A stretch of DNA of 17,255 bases. It comes from Tessaracoccus flavescens (GTDB taxonomy: Bacteria; Actinomycetota; Actinomycetes; Propionibacteriales; Propionibacteriaceae). This document shows positions 8,299-15,297 of the stretch, in pieces. The translations under genes and the position numbers were made by a program. The notes beneath the pieces were generated by a model. It was not told where the DNA came from. It worked only from the letters and a program-made list of their open reading frames with translations, and searched no databases. Numbering within the stretch: position 1 is the first letter of the stretch; the number at the start of each line of letters is the position of its first letter. Where the stretch lies: the NCBI GenBank assembly GCA_020741375.1, contig DYZF01000187.1, forward strand, positions 1 through 17,255, in the 5' to 3' direction.

Positions 8299-8363
8299 CG
8301 GGGTGGCCGCCAGCGACGGATAGGCCGCTCAGGGGCCGGCCCAGCATCTAGAAAGGGCCAAGC

Positions 8364-9719
8364 ATGATTGGCAATCTCAACCGCCGCACCTTCCTTGCCG
8401 GCGCCAGCGCGGCCGTGGCGGCCCCAACCCTCGCCGCCTGCTCGGGCGGCGGCAACGCCTCGAACACCCCCTCCAGCACCACGTCGGGTGGGAAGGTGAG
8501 CGGCGAAGGCGTCGAACTCACGTACATGTTCCGCGGCGGCGCGGATGAGCGTAAGGCCTACGACGAGGCCATCAAGGCCTTCGAGAAGGAGACTGGCGCC
8601 AAGGTCAAGGTCATCGCGACCGACGCCGACCAGTACCGCACCAAGCTGCAGGCCGCCATCACCGGCAACCAGACCCCTGACGTGTTTTATCTGGAGCAGG
8701 GCGCCGTCATGGCCTTCGCCAAGAACGGCATCGTCAAGGACATCTCGGGCGACATCGAGAAGGCCGGAATCGACATCTCCAAGGTGTGGAAGTATGGCGT
8801 GGATTCGTACCGCTTCGACGGCACCAAGGTCGGCCAGGGCGCCATCTACGGTCTGCCCAAGGATGTTGGCCCGTTCTCGTTTGGCTACAACAAGACCATG
8901 TTCGAGAAGGCTGGCATTCCGCTGCCCAGCAAGGACACCCCTTACACCTGGGCCGAGTTCCGTGAGGTTGCGAAGCAGTTGACGCAGGGCGGCGAGCAGT
9001 GGGGCACGGGCCTCAACGTCGTCTGGAACCTGCAGGCGTGGGCTTGGTCCAACGGCGCCGATTGGGCAGATGCGGATCGTCGCACGGTCACCGTCGACAC
9101 CCCGGAGTTCGCAGCTGCGCTGCAGGATTTCGCAGACATCCAGCTCGTGGACGAGTCCACCCCTTCCATCGCGCAGGCCCAGACGATGGACACCTACCAG
9201 CGCTGGATGCGCGGTCAGATCGGCTTCTTCCCGGTGGGTCCGTGGGACGTTTCCACCTACACGAAGCTCGACTTCGACTGGGATCTGATCCCTTACCCCG
9301 TCGGGTCTACCGGAAAGACAGCCACGTGGCTCGGCTCCCTCGGTATTGCCGTGTCCAACAAGACCAAGCATTCCGAACTGGCGGCCCAGCTGGCTATGTA
9401 CCTCTCGGCCGACGAGGATGCCCAGCGTCTCCTGTACAAGGCTGGCGTCCAGATCCCCAACTTGGTGGACATGGCCAAGGGCGAGTACGCAGAGTCTGAG
9501 GGCAAGCCGGAGAACAAGATGGAGTTCATCAAGATCGCCGAAGACTACGGCCGTGCGCTGCCCGCCGCCACCACTTGGTCCGGCGAATGGTACGACGAGT
9601 TCTGGACCGGCATCCAGCCGGTTCTCGACGGCAAGAAGACTGCCGCCGAGTACTGCAAGGAAGTGCAGCCTCGCATGCAGGCGAAGCTGGACCAGGCCAA
9701 CCAGGCCGCCGGTATCTGA
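8364..9719 (+). CDS. ABC transporter sugar-binding lipoprotein (family 1 extracellular solute-binding protein)
   Basis: This 451-residue protein captures an oligosaccharide outside the membrane for the two permeases encoded next. The N-terminus carries a twin-arginine motif (NRRTFLAG) and a lipobox ending at Cys26 (TLAAC), followed by a Gly/Ser/Thr-rich linker, so it is probably Tat-exported and lipid-anchored. The body is a typical MalE-like fold: an AFEKETGAKVKV segment early, a YGLPKDVGPFSFGYNK hinge region, and WLGSLGIAVSNKTKH before the C-terminal lobe. ATG at 8364 has AAAGGG six bases upstream. Context (five arabinan hydrolases) suggests arabino-oligosaccharides as ligand; this is inference, since ligand residues cannot be assigned by eye. 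It is first gene of the rightward operon. Confidence 0.92.
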   Translation: MIGNLNRRTFLAGASAAVAAPTLAACSGGGNASNTPSSTTSGGKVSGEGVELTYMFRGGADERKAYDEAIKAFEKETGAKVKVIATDADQYRTKLQAAITGNQTPDVFYLEQGAVMAFAKNGIVKDISGDIEKAGIDISKVWKYGVDSYRFDGTKVGQGAIYGLPKDVGPFSFGYNKTMFEKAGIPLPSKDTPYTWAEFREVAKQLTQGGEQWGTGLNVVWNLQAWAWSNGADWADADRRTVTVDTPEFAAALQDFADIQLVDESTPSIAQAQTMDTYQRWMRGQIGFFPVGPWDVSTYTKLDFDWDLIPYPVGSTGKTATWLGSLGIAVSNKTKHSELAAQLAMYLSADEDAQRLLYKAGVQIPNLVDMAKGEYAESEGKPENKMEFIKIAEDYGRALPAATTWSGEWYDEFWTGIQPVLDGKKTAAEYCKEVQPRMQAKLDQANQAAGI

Positions 9720-9729
9720 TTCAACACTC

Positions 9730-9767
9730 AGTCGTGGGGGTGGGGCCCGAGCCCTGCCCCCACGACT
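9730..9767 (+). other. Strong stem-loop between binding-protein and permease genes
   Basis: Arms AGTCGTGGGGG (9730-9740) and CCCCCACGACT (9757-9767) pair perfectly. The inner bases extend the stem through two G-U pairs and GGGC/GCCC to a CCGA tetraloop, giving about 17 pairs in all. It starts 11 bases after the binding-protein stop and ends just before the permease ribosome binding site (AGGAGG, 9774-9779). No T-run follows. Such hairpins often protect the upstream message or partly attenuate, giving more binding protein than permease; that role is inferred here. Confidence 0.8.
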
Positions 9768-9784
9768 CCGAGTAGGAGGCATCC

Positions 9785-10711
9785 ATGAGCGCCAGTGCTG
9801 ACGCCATGTCGACAACGCGCAAGCGCAAGTCAACCCTGTACCGACGCGAGCACTTGGTCGCGATCGCGTTCATCACGCTGCCCGTCGTGGGCTTCCTGGT
9901 GTTCGCCATCGGCCCATTTCTGTACAGCATCTACGCGTCATTCACGAACTGGAACATGCTCGCCGACCCGCAGTGGGTGGGGCTGAACAACTACATTCAG
10001 GCCTTCAACGACCCGTACTTCTTGAAGTCACTGGGGAACACGTTCTTCTACATGATCGGCATTCCGATCGGCCTGATCTTGGCACTCACGCTCGCGTTGG
10101 CGATGAACCGGAGGATGCCCGGTCAGACGTTCTTCCGCTCGATCTACTACGTGCCCGTGGTCAGCTCCCTGGCCGCCGTCTCAATCCTTTGGCAGTGGGC
10201 CTACAACGGAGATTTCGGCCTCGTGAACCAAGTGCTGGACCTCGTCGGGATCAAGGGTCCCAACTGGCTCCAGGACACGGCAACAGTCAAGCCGGCTCTG
10301 ATCCTCATGGCTGTGTGGAAGGGTCTCGGCTTCTCCATGCTGCTCTACTTGGCCGCGCTGCAGTCCGTCCCCAGATCGCTGATGGAGGCCGCGGAGCTCG
10401 ACGGCGCCAGCGCCTGGCAGCGCTTCTGGCACATCACGTTCCCGATGGTGCAACCGGTCACCTTCTTCCTGGTTGTCACCGGCATCATTGGCGGATCTCA
10501 GATCTTTACCGAGATCAACATCATGACCCCAACCGGTGGCCCCGAGTTCTCCTCCGCCTCAATCGTTTGGTACATCTGGCAGAAGGCCTTCGCCAACCTG
10601 CAGATGGGCTATGCGGCCGCGATGGCGGTTCTGCTCGGCATCATCGTCTTCACCATCACGGCCCTGCAGTTCTGGTGGAACGCGCGCCACGGCCACGAAG
10701 GAACCGAGTGA
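9785..10711 (+). CDS. Sugar ABC transporter permease, MalF/UgpA type
   Basis: A 308-residue inner-membrane subunit forming half of the sugar channel. After a basic cytosolic N-terminus, hydrophobic segments begin about residues 24-50 and continue at about 85-106, 120-140, 168-192, 222-240 and 275-297. The EAA loop that docks the ATPase is clear (about 201-220, EAAELDGASAWQRFWHITFP). ATG at 9785 has AGGAGG five bases upstream; ATG at 9806 is a less likely start. It ends one base before the next permease gene. The cognate ATPase is not in the window, as is common for CUT1 importers served by a shared MsmK-like ATPase (established for the family, inferred here). Confidence 0.92.
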   Translation: MSASADAMSTTRKRKSTLYRREHLVAIAFITLPVVGFLVFAIGPFLYSIYASFTNWNMLADPQWVGLNNYIQAFNDPYFLKSLGNTFFYMIGIPIGLILALTLALAMNRRMPGQTFFRSIYYVPVVSSLAAVSILWQWAYNGDFGLVNQVLDLVGIKGPNWLQDTATVKPALILMAVWKGLGFSMLLYLAALQSVPRSLMEAAELDGASAWQRFWHITFPMVQPVTFFLVVTGIIGGSQIFTEINIMTPTGGPEFSSASIVWYIWQKAFANLQMGYAAAMAVLLGIIVFTITALQFWWNARHGHEGTE

Positions 10712-10712
10712 C

Positions 10713-11561
10713 ATGGCTCGCACTGTGAAAACCCGTTACCGCACCGGCAACATCATCGTTGCCGTCCTCCTACTCATCGGTGGCATCGTCATGATCGCGC
10801 CGCTGCTGTGGATGGTCTCCACGTCGCTGAAAACCCGCGACGGCGTCTTCGCCCTCCCGCCCGAGTGGATTCCACCAGTACCGCAGTGGGAGAACTACGT
10901 CCGTGTCTGGGATGCCGGACCGCTCCTATCCGGTATCAAGAACTCCCTCATTGTGTCCGCGACCGTCACGATCGTCGGCACCATCACCTCGACGATGGCC
11001 GCGTTCGCGTTTAGCAAGCTCCGACTCCCGGGCAAGAACCTGATCTTCCTCTTCCTGCTGTCAGGAATGATGATCCCGTTCCCAACCCTGATGATCCCGC
11101 AGTTCGTGATGTTCGCGAACATCGGCTGGGTCGACACTTTGCTCCCGCTGATCGTTCCGGGCCTCTTCGGCAACATCATGATGGTCTTCTTCCTCCGCCA
11201 GTATCTGCACAGCGTGCCGGACTCACTCATTGAGGCCGCCAAGATCGACGGCGCGGGCTACTTCAGGATCTTCGGATCGATGATCGTGCCCCTCATCCGG
11301 CCTGCCATCGCTGCCCAATTCATCTTGTGGTTCATGGCGGTCTGGAACGACTACCTCGCTCCCATCCTGTACCTCAACAGCCCAGAGCAGCAGACGCTCC
11401 AGGTGGTCATCGCCAACTTCAACGCCAACTACGCCATCCTCACGGACTACCCATTGATCATGGCCGCGTCGGTGATCGCCCTTGTGCCGGTGTTTGCCAT
11501 CTTCGTGGCCTTCCAGCGCCAGATCATCGAATCAGTCGCCCTGACCGGAACGAAGGGCTGA
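10713..11561 (+). CDS. Sugar ABC transporter permease, MalG/UgpE type
   Basis: The partner permease, 282 residues with six predicted membrane segments. The first spans about 12-35, ending MIAPLLWMVSTSLKT, a hallmark of MalG-type subunits. The EAA loop lies at about 174-193 (EAAKIDGAGYFRIFGSMIVP). The open frame extends upstream to 10536, but that part is shadow of the first permease; ATG at 10713, one base after its stop (TGACATG), is the sensible start, with GAAGGA about ten bases upstream. The same TGACATG junction links it to the following GH43 gene, so the three are tightly coupled. Confidence 0.92.
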   Translation: MARTVKTRYRTGNIIVAVLLLIGGIVMIAPLLWMVSTSLKTRDGVFALPPEWIPPVPQWENYVRVWDAGPLLSGIKNSLIVSATVTIVGTITSTMAAFAFSKLRLPGKNLIFLFLLSGMMIPFPTLMIPQFVMFANIGWVDTLLPLIVPGLFGNIMMVFFLRQYLHSVPDSLIEAAKIDGAGYFRIFGSMIVPLIRPAIAAQFILWFMAVWNDYLAPILYLNSPEQQTLQVVIANFNANYAILTDYPLIMAASVIALVPVFAIFVAFQRQIIESVALTGTKG

Positions 11562-11562
11562 C

Positions 11563-12807
11563 ATGGGACCCGAATATCTTTCGGTCGCCACCGCCGCCAC
11601 CTACGACGACCCTGGACTCTGGGGTGCTCACGACCCAACAGTCGTTCGGTCCAGAGACGGCCGCTGGTTGATGTTCTCGACTGACACCGCCGTCGCCGGT
11701 GGGTCCGGCGCCGGCGTGCAGATTCGCCAGTCCTCGGATCTCGAGACCTGGAGTTGGTATGGGCATGCCTTCGATGGAGTGCCAGGACCCGCCGCAGAAT
11801 GGTCTGGAGCTGAAGGCATCTGGGCGCCTGAGGTGATCCGCCGAGGGGACGAGTACCGGATGTACTACTCGGCCAGCTCGTTCGGGTCGCGGACGTCAGC
11901 GATCTCGCTGGCCACCGCGCCCGACGCCGTCGGCCCGTGGGAGCATCGCGCCATCGTCGTCGCGACGAGGCACGACACCCACGAGGTCAACGCCATCGAC
12001 GCAGCGGTCACCACCGATGCACAAGGCAACGACTGGTTGCTCTACGGCTCCTTCTTCGGCGGTCTACGAATAGTACGTCTCGACGGCGCCGGGCTACCGC
12101 TCAAGGCAGGCGACGAAGGCACGCCGCTGGTCCGGCGCGCAGCATCGATCAATGGCGCCGTTGAGGGTGGACACATCGTGGCTCAGCCCAGTGCAGCCGG
12201 CGAGTATCACCTGTTCTGCTCCTTTGACTCGCTGTTTGATAGCTACAACGTGCGGATAGCGGCGTCGAACTCGATCGACGGGCCCTACCTGGATGCACGG
12301 GGCCGTGGACTCGTCGATACCAGCGAGCCCCCTGCGCAAGTGGGCACCATGATCCTCACCGGTTACGAGGCCCCAGACGGCACCGTGTGGGCGGCCCCCG
12401 GACACAGCTCTCACCTGGAGACCGAATCGGGCTGGGTGCTCGTGCACCACGTCCGCGACGGAGCCGACCCCAAGCGGCACACGGCCCATTTGCGAGCATT
12501 GAAGTGGACCGAGGGCGGCTGGCCGGTGGCCAATCCTCTACCGGCGCCCGAACACGAGGTTCCACAGAGTGCGGACTGGGCAGGCGACTGGCTGATCTAT
12601 CGTCTCGATCCGACAGCCCCAACTCCGATCACACCTGACCGCGTTGCCCTCACGTCCGATGATCTGGTCAGCCTCGCTGAGGCAGGTCGCGGTAACGTGA
12701 GCGTCCGTGGCGAGGTCGTCGACGCTGTGGCCTTCGCCCATGCTGGCGACCTTGCGTTCGCAGGGCTGGATGAGGATGGAGTGACGGTGTGGGGGATCAA
12801 GGCCTGA
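11563..12807 (+). CDS. Cytosolic GH43 arabinosidase with reduced Abn2-type C-terminal domain
   Basis: This 414-residue GH43 protein has no signal peptide or lipobox, so it should act on imported arabino-oligosaccharides. Candidate catalytic residues are Asp24 (GAHDPTVV), Asp146 (NAIDAAV) and Glu201 (VEGGHI). The propeller shows GIWAPEVI, YYSASSFGSRTSAI and YGSFFGGLRI, all close to arabinanase motifs. After about residue 335 a short beta-rich tail runs to the C-terminus and closes DGVTVWGIKA, matching DGAALWGVKR at the end of the Abn2 C-terminal domain of the secreted enzyme at 1684-4029. It starts one base after the permease stop, with GAAGGG upstream. Exo or endo mode is unknown; cleavage of short arabinans is the likely role. 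Confidence 0.87.
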   Translation: MGPEYLSVATAATYDDPGLWGAHDPTVVRSRDGRWLMFSTDTAVAGGSGAGVQIRQSSDLETWSWYGHAFDGVPGPAAEWSGAEGIWAPEVIRRGDEYRMYYSASSFGSRTSAISLATAPDAVGPWEHRAIVVATRHDTHEVNAIDAAVTTDAQGNDWLLYGSFFGGLRIVRLDGAGLPLKAGDEGTPLVRRAASINGAVEGGHIVAQPSAAGEYHLFCSFDSLFDSYNVRIAASNSIDGPYLDARGRGLVDTSEPPAQVGTMILTGYEAPDGTVWAAPGHSSHLETESGWVLVHHVRDGADPKRHTAHLRALKWTEGGWPVANPLPAPEHEVPQSADWAGDWLIYRLDPTAPTPITPDRVALTSDDLVSLAEAGRGNVSVRGEVVDAVAFAHAGDLAFAGLDEDGVTVWGIKA

Positions 12808-13454
12808 CGCAGGCGCCCCGTCATGACGGCGGCTGGGCTGAGACCGGCATGCGCTGGCTCGGCCGCGTCACGCAAGTGGTTGAGGTCAGTCTTGCATGGT
12901 GGCTCACGACTGCTCTGGGACTGATTCTGCTTGGTCATCTGCCCGCGAGCGTCGCGGCAGTGAGTGTGCTCGGTCGGCTCGGCACCGACGAGGCTAGCGA
13001 TCGGCCTTTGGCCGACTTCTTTGGTGGCTGGCGGGCCAACCTGCTCCGGTCTAACGCCGTCGGCTGGCCAGCGACCGTGGCGCTGCTGATTCTTGGACTA
13101 AATGCGTGGGTGTTGAGTCGCGGGACGCACGCATGGATGGCGCCGATGCTTGTTGCCACCATCTGCGTCGGTGCGTGGCTGGTGCTTGCCGTGGCGTACT
13201 TGGTGGTGTTCCTTGCCGACGAACGGACGCGCGGTCTTCCTGCTCTCCGCCTCTGGCGAGCTGCACTGGCTGTTCCGCTGACATCGCCTGCCACAGCGGC
13301 TGCGTGGCTCGTTTGTGTGCTCAGCCTCGCCGTCGTCACGTGGCGATTCACGATTCTGCTGCCGCTTGCGGTGCCGGGATTGCTGGCGTTGCTGACCGCC
13401 TGGCTGATGCGACGTCGACTGGATCAGACGGGCTTGCTGACCGCCGTCGACTGA
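12789..13454 (+). CDS. DUF624 (YesL-like) membrane protein
   Basis: A 221-residue integral membrane protein of unknown function. The N-terminal segment (MRWLGRVTQVVEVSLAWWLT then LILLGHLPASVAAVSVL) fits the DUF624 pattern of a first helix followed by a Pro/Ala-rich turn; further hydrophobic stretches lie at about 92-110, 117-142, 165-187 and 188-207. DUF624 genes, such as yesL in the Bacillus rhamnogalacturonan cluster, often accompany sugar ABC transporters and glycosidases. GTG at 12789 overlaps the GH43 gene by 19 bp with GAGGATGGAG just upstream; ATG at 12849 is an alternative start that would drop a polar 20-residue leader. The 3' end overlaps the opposing LacI-type gene by 31 bp. A helper of transport or membrane sensing is possible but not shown. 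Confidence 0.72.
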   Translation: MGDQGLTQAPRHDGGWAETGMRWLGRVTQVVEVSLAWWLTTALGLILLGHLPASVAAVSVLGRLGTDEASDRPLADFFGGWRANLLRSNAVGWPATVALLILGLNAWVLSRGTHAWMAPMLVATICVGAWLVLAVAYLVVFLADERTRGLPALRLWRAALAVPLTSPATAAAWLVCVLSLAVVTWRFTILLPLAVPGLLALLTAWLMRRRLDQTGLLTAVD

Positions 13455-14458
13455 CGCTCAACAATCTGGAAGTCCGCGGACAGGTGTCGGACCGGGAGTC
13501 GCTCCATCAAGGGCGTGTCTGATTCCTTGACCCGCTCTTCAAGCATGTCGACGGCGACGCGAGCGATCTGCTGCCTACCGGGGGAGACCGTGCTCAGGGT
13601 GGGGCGGGTGTAGGCCGCATCCTCGATGTCGTCGAAGCCAATCACGGCGACCTGGCTCGGCACGTCGATGCGATGCGCGTGGAGGGAGTGGAGGACGCCC
13701 ATCGCGAGTGTGTCGTTGAGGGCCATGACCGCGTCGAACTCGACGCCTGACTCGATCAACTCGTCGGTGGCGTCGGCGCCCGTGTTGCGGTGCCAGAGCC
13801 CCGTTGGTCGGATGAGAGCCTCGTCAATGGGTAGCGTCGCCTCGGCCATGGCCTTGCGGAACCCGCGTTCACGCAGGGCCGCGGAACCGACGATTTCGCC
13901 CGGGTGCGCTCCCACGACTGCAATCCGCCGTCGCCCCTGACTGATGAGGTGACGAGTTGCCTCTGCGGCGGCCTCCACGTTGCTCATCGTGATGTGGTCG
14001 TTGGGTGATCCGAACACCCGCTCGCCCAGCAGAACAAGCGGGAAATCGACGGTGAACATCCGGATGTCCTCCTGGCCGAGCGCCAGTGGGGAGAAGATGG
14101 TGCCGTCGGTCATCGTGCGCCGAGCGCCGTGGAGGACGTCGAGTTCGCGTTCCCTGTCGGCGTTGGTTTGTTCGATGAGCACGCGAAGGCCAATCTTCTC
14201 GGCCTCTTGGATCACGGAATCTGCGAGCTCTGCGAAATAGGGGAGCTTCAACTCAGGCAGCGCGAGACTGATGAGTCCGGTGCGGCCTCGTCGGAGGTTG
14301 CGCGCCGTGATGTTGACTTCGTAGCCGAGCTTGCCGATGGCGTCCTCGACGCGCTTTCGGGTGGCCGCGCTGACATGCGGAAAGGCGTTCACGACGTTGG
14401 AAACCGTCTTCACTGATACCCCAGCGAGCTTGGCGACGTCCTGCATCGTTGCGGCCAC
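13424..14458 (-). CDS. LacI/GalR-family transcriptional repressor
   Basis: A 344-residue regulator. The N-terminal helix-turn-helix (about residues 5-25, MQDVAKLAGVSVKTVSNVVN) and hinge (GYEVNITARNLRRGRTG) are textbook LacI, followed by a periplasmic-binding-like sugar domain ending with VIGFDDIEDAAYTRPTLSTV and the DMLEERVKE helix. The start is taken as GTG at 14458 because AAAGGAGA (14465-14472) is spaced seven bases before it; ATG at 14488 (overlapping the upstream stop as ATGA) and ATG at 14446 are alternatives. Its place beside the arabinan locus, and the dyad upstream of it resembling the one in the divergent gap, suggest it represses both operons and itself, with arabinose or an arabino-oligosaccharide as inducer (inference). 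Confidence 0.92.
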   Translation of the reverse strand: MAATMQDVAKLAGVSVKTVSNVVNAFPHVSAATRKRVEDAIGKLGYEVNITARNLRRGRTGLISLALPELKLPYFAELADSVIQEAEKIGLRVLIEQTNADRERELDVLHGARRTMTDGTIFSPLALGQEDIRMFTVDFPLVLLGERVFGSPNDHITMSNVEAAAEATRHLISQGRRRIAVVGAHPGEIVGSAALRERGFRKAMAEATLPIDEALIRPTGLWHRNTGADATDELIESGVEFDAVMALNDTLAMGVLHSLHAHRIDVPSQVAVIGFDDIEDAAYTRPTLSTVSPGRQQIARVAVDMLEERVKESDTPLMERLPVRHLSADFQIVERQSTAVSKPV

Positions 14459-14464
14459 AGTGCG

Positions 14465-14472
14465 TCTCCTTT
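14465..14472 (-). promoter_or_regulatory. Ribosome binding site deciding the GTG start of the LacI-type gene
   Basis: On the minus strand this is AAAGGAGA, a strong site with about seven bases to the GTG at 14458. It sits downstream of the ATG at 14488, which argues against that ATG as main start. Confidence 0.7.
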
Positions 14473-14484
14473 CGCGCGGTGTGA

Positions 14485-15195
14485 TCATTCTCCCACAGGG
14501 GTTTCATCGGTGGAAACCGCGAGGGCATTGATTGTTGTGGCGGCCGCTGTGGCGTCGTCAACGGTGAACACAAGGTCGCTCGTGTCATGACGGCTCACTC
14601 GGAGCGCCTCCCCAGCGGTGGTGACCCAGCCCCAGCTTCCGTCGAAGCCTGCGCGAGGGCCCCAGCCGCCGTACTCGCCCAAGGGAGTGACGGTGGTGAC
14701 GTGCGCCTCCTTGAAGCGCTCGCGTGGCACCCGCATGAGGGTCACGCCAGAGGCGCTGACTCGGAGGCCGTCGGCATTGACGCTCACGGTGGCCGACAGG
14801 AGCGGAAGCAGCGGAATGAGCAGTGCACCGATGAGCACGACGAACCACAGCCCGGAGGTCATCCACATCCAGATCCCGACTGCCAACGTGAGCGCGATGG
14901 CGCACACGAGGACGATGGTTCCGGCCGTGCTGGGCCTCAGACGGCCCGTCCAACTGAGGTTGCGGGCATCGGCCGGTGTCTCCGACGTCGGCGCTGGGGG
15001 AATCCTGTGTCGCAGGCACAGCCCAACCACGACGCCGACGCCGATTCCCGCCGCAAGGGAGCCCGCCAGCATCCAGTTCGTGAGGCGAAAACCGGAAGCG
15101 TCCGTGAGTCCGCGTTGCGCGAACGCAGACCCAAAGAAGAGTGACGCCATGAAGATGTCGCGATCCGCTCCGGAAGCTGATCTCGCACTGTCCAC
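14485..15195 (-). CDS. DUF1648-type membrane protein, main open frame (N-terminus in another frame)
   Basis: A 236-codon open frame encoding most of a small membrane protein. Hydrophobic helices are seen in WMLAGSLAAGIGVGVVVGL, TIVLVCAIALTLAVGIWMW and LWFVVLIGALLIPLLPLL, followed by a soluble PH-like domain (DGLRVSASGV to the GWVTTAGEALRVSRH strand and a final TVDDATAAATTINAL helix), a layout common in actinobacterial DUF1648 proteins. The GTG at 15195 lacks a ribosome binding site, and the expected first helix plus LPERIAT motif lie just upstream in a different frame (see 15110-15287). The C-terminal codons contain the dyad at 14500-14518. Function is unknown; it probably follows the Nei2-like gene in one transcript. 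Confidence 0.6.
   Translation of the reverse strand: MDSARSASGADRDIFMASLFFGSAFAQRGLTDASGFRLTNWMLAGSLAAGIGVGVVVGLCLRHRIPPAPTSETPADARNLSWTGRLRPSTAGTIVLVCAIALTLAVGIWMWMTSGLWFVVLIGALLIPLLPLLSATVSVNADGLRVSASGVTLMRVPRERFKEAHVTTVTPLGEYGGWGPRAGFDGSWGWVTTAGEALRVSRHDTSDLVFTVDDATAAATTINALAVSTDETPVGE
14500..14518. promoter_or_regulatory. LacI-type operator candidate (GGTTTC-N7-GAAACC)
   Basis: Perfect 6-bp arms around a 7-base centre ATCGGTG, lying inside the last codons of the DUF1648-type gene, 42 bp before the GTG of the LacI-type gene. The spacing equals that of the dyad at 8120-8140 and the centres agree at five of seven bases (ATCG.T.). This would suit autoregulation. I see no strong promoter beside it. 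Confidence 0.5.
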
Positions 15196-15287
15196 AGCAA
15201 CACGGCACCGCCCACAGCCGCCACGACGGCGATCGCAACCGGCACAAGGGAGCCAGCAAGTCGGCGTCGGCCCTCTGCACTCGTCAT
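15110..15287 (-). pseudogene. N-terminal piece of the DUF1648-type gene, frame-shifted from the rest
   Basis: From ATG at 15287, ten bases after the Nei2-like stop, the frame reads a good first membrane helix (LVPVAIAVVAAVGGAVLLW) and the DUF1648 signature TVRDQLPERIAT, then turns to unlikely Arg/Ser-rich sequence. The continuation of the domain is in the frame of 14485-15195. The span 14485-15287 is 803 bases, one short of a multiple of three, so one missing base would restore a protein of about 267 residues. The exact break is uncertain (about 15080-15180; the left end given is approximate). It may be a true frameshift or a sequencing error. Confidence 0.6.
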
Positions 15288-15297
15288 GGGATCCAGG

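Larger units (their letters stand above)
8100..8363. promoter_or_regulatory. Divergent intergenic control region of the arabinan locus
   Basis: This 264-bp gap is the only sizeable non-coding stretch in the window and lies between two outward-facing operons. From left to right it holds the GH51 ribosome binding site (8106-8112), a LacI-type dyad (8120-8140), a leftward -35-like box (8156-8161), small palindromes GACCGGTC (8183-8190) and TCACGTGA (8200-8207), an inverted repeat CGTGAC-N9-GTCACG (8203-8223), a rightward promoter candidate (8239-8267), a short perfect hairpin (8281-8298), a 10-bp palindrome GGGCCGGCCC (8333-8342) and the ribosome binding site of the binding-protein gene (8352-8357). 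No convincing gene is seen within it. Confidence 0.8.

Noticed and set aside
8190..9833. Very long open frame (547 codons) on the minus strand opposite the sugar-binding protein gene
   Set aside because: It mirrors the codon bias of a clear binding-protein gene, runs into the divergent promoter region, has no family motif and no ribosome binding site.
10536..10712. Longer N-terminus for the second permease (start at 10536)
   Set aside because: The extra residues are Ser/Pro/Arg-rich shadow of the first permease gene; ATG at 10713 gives a normal MalG-type N-terminus.
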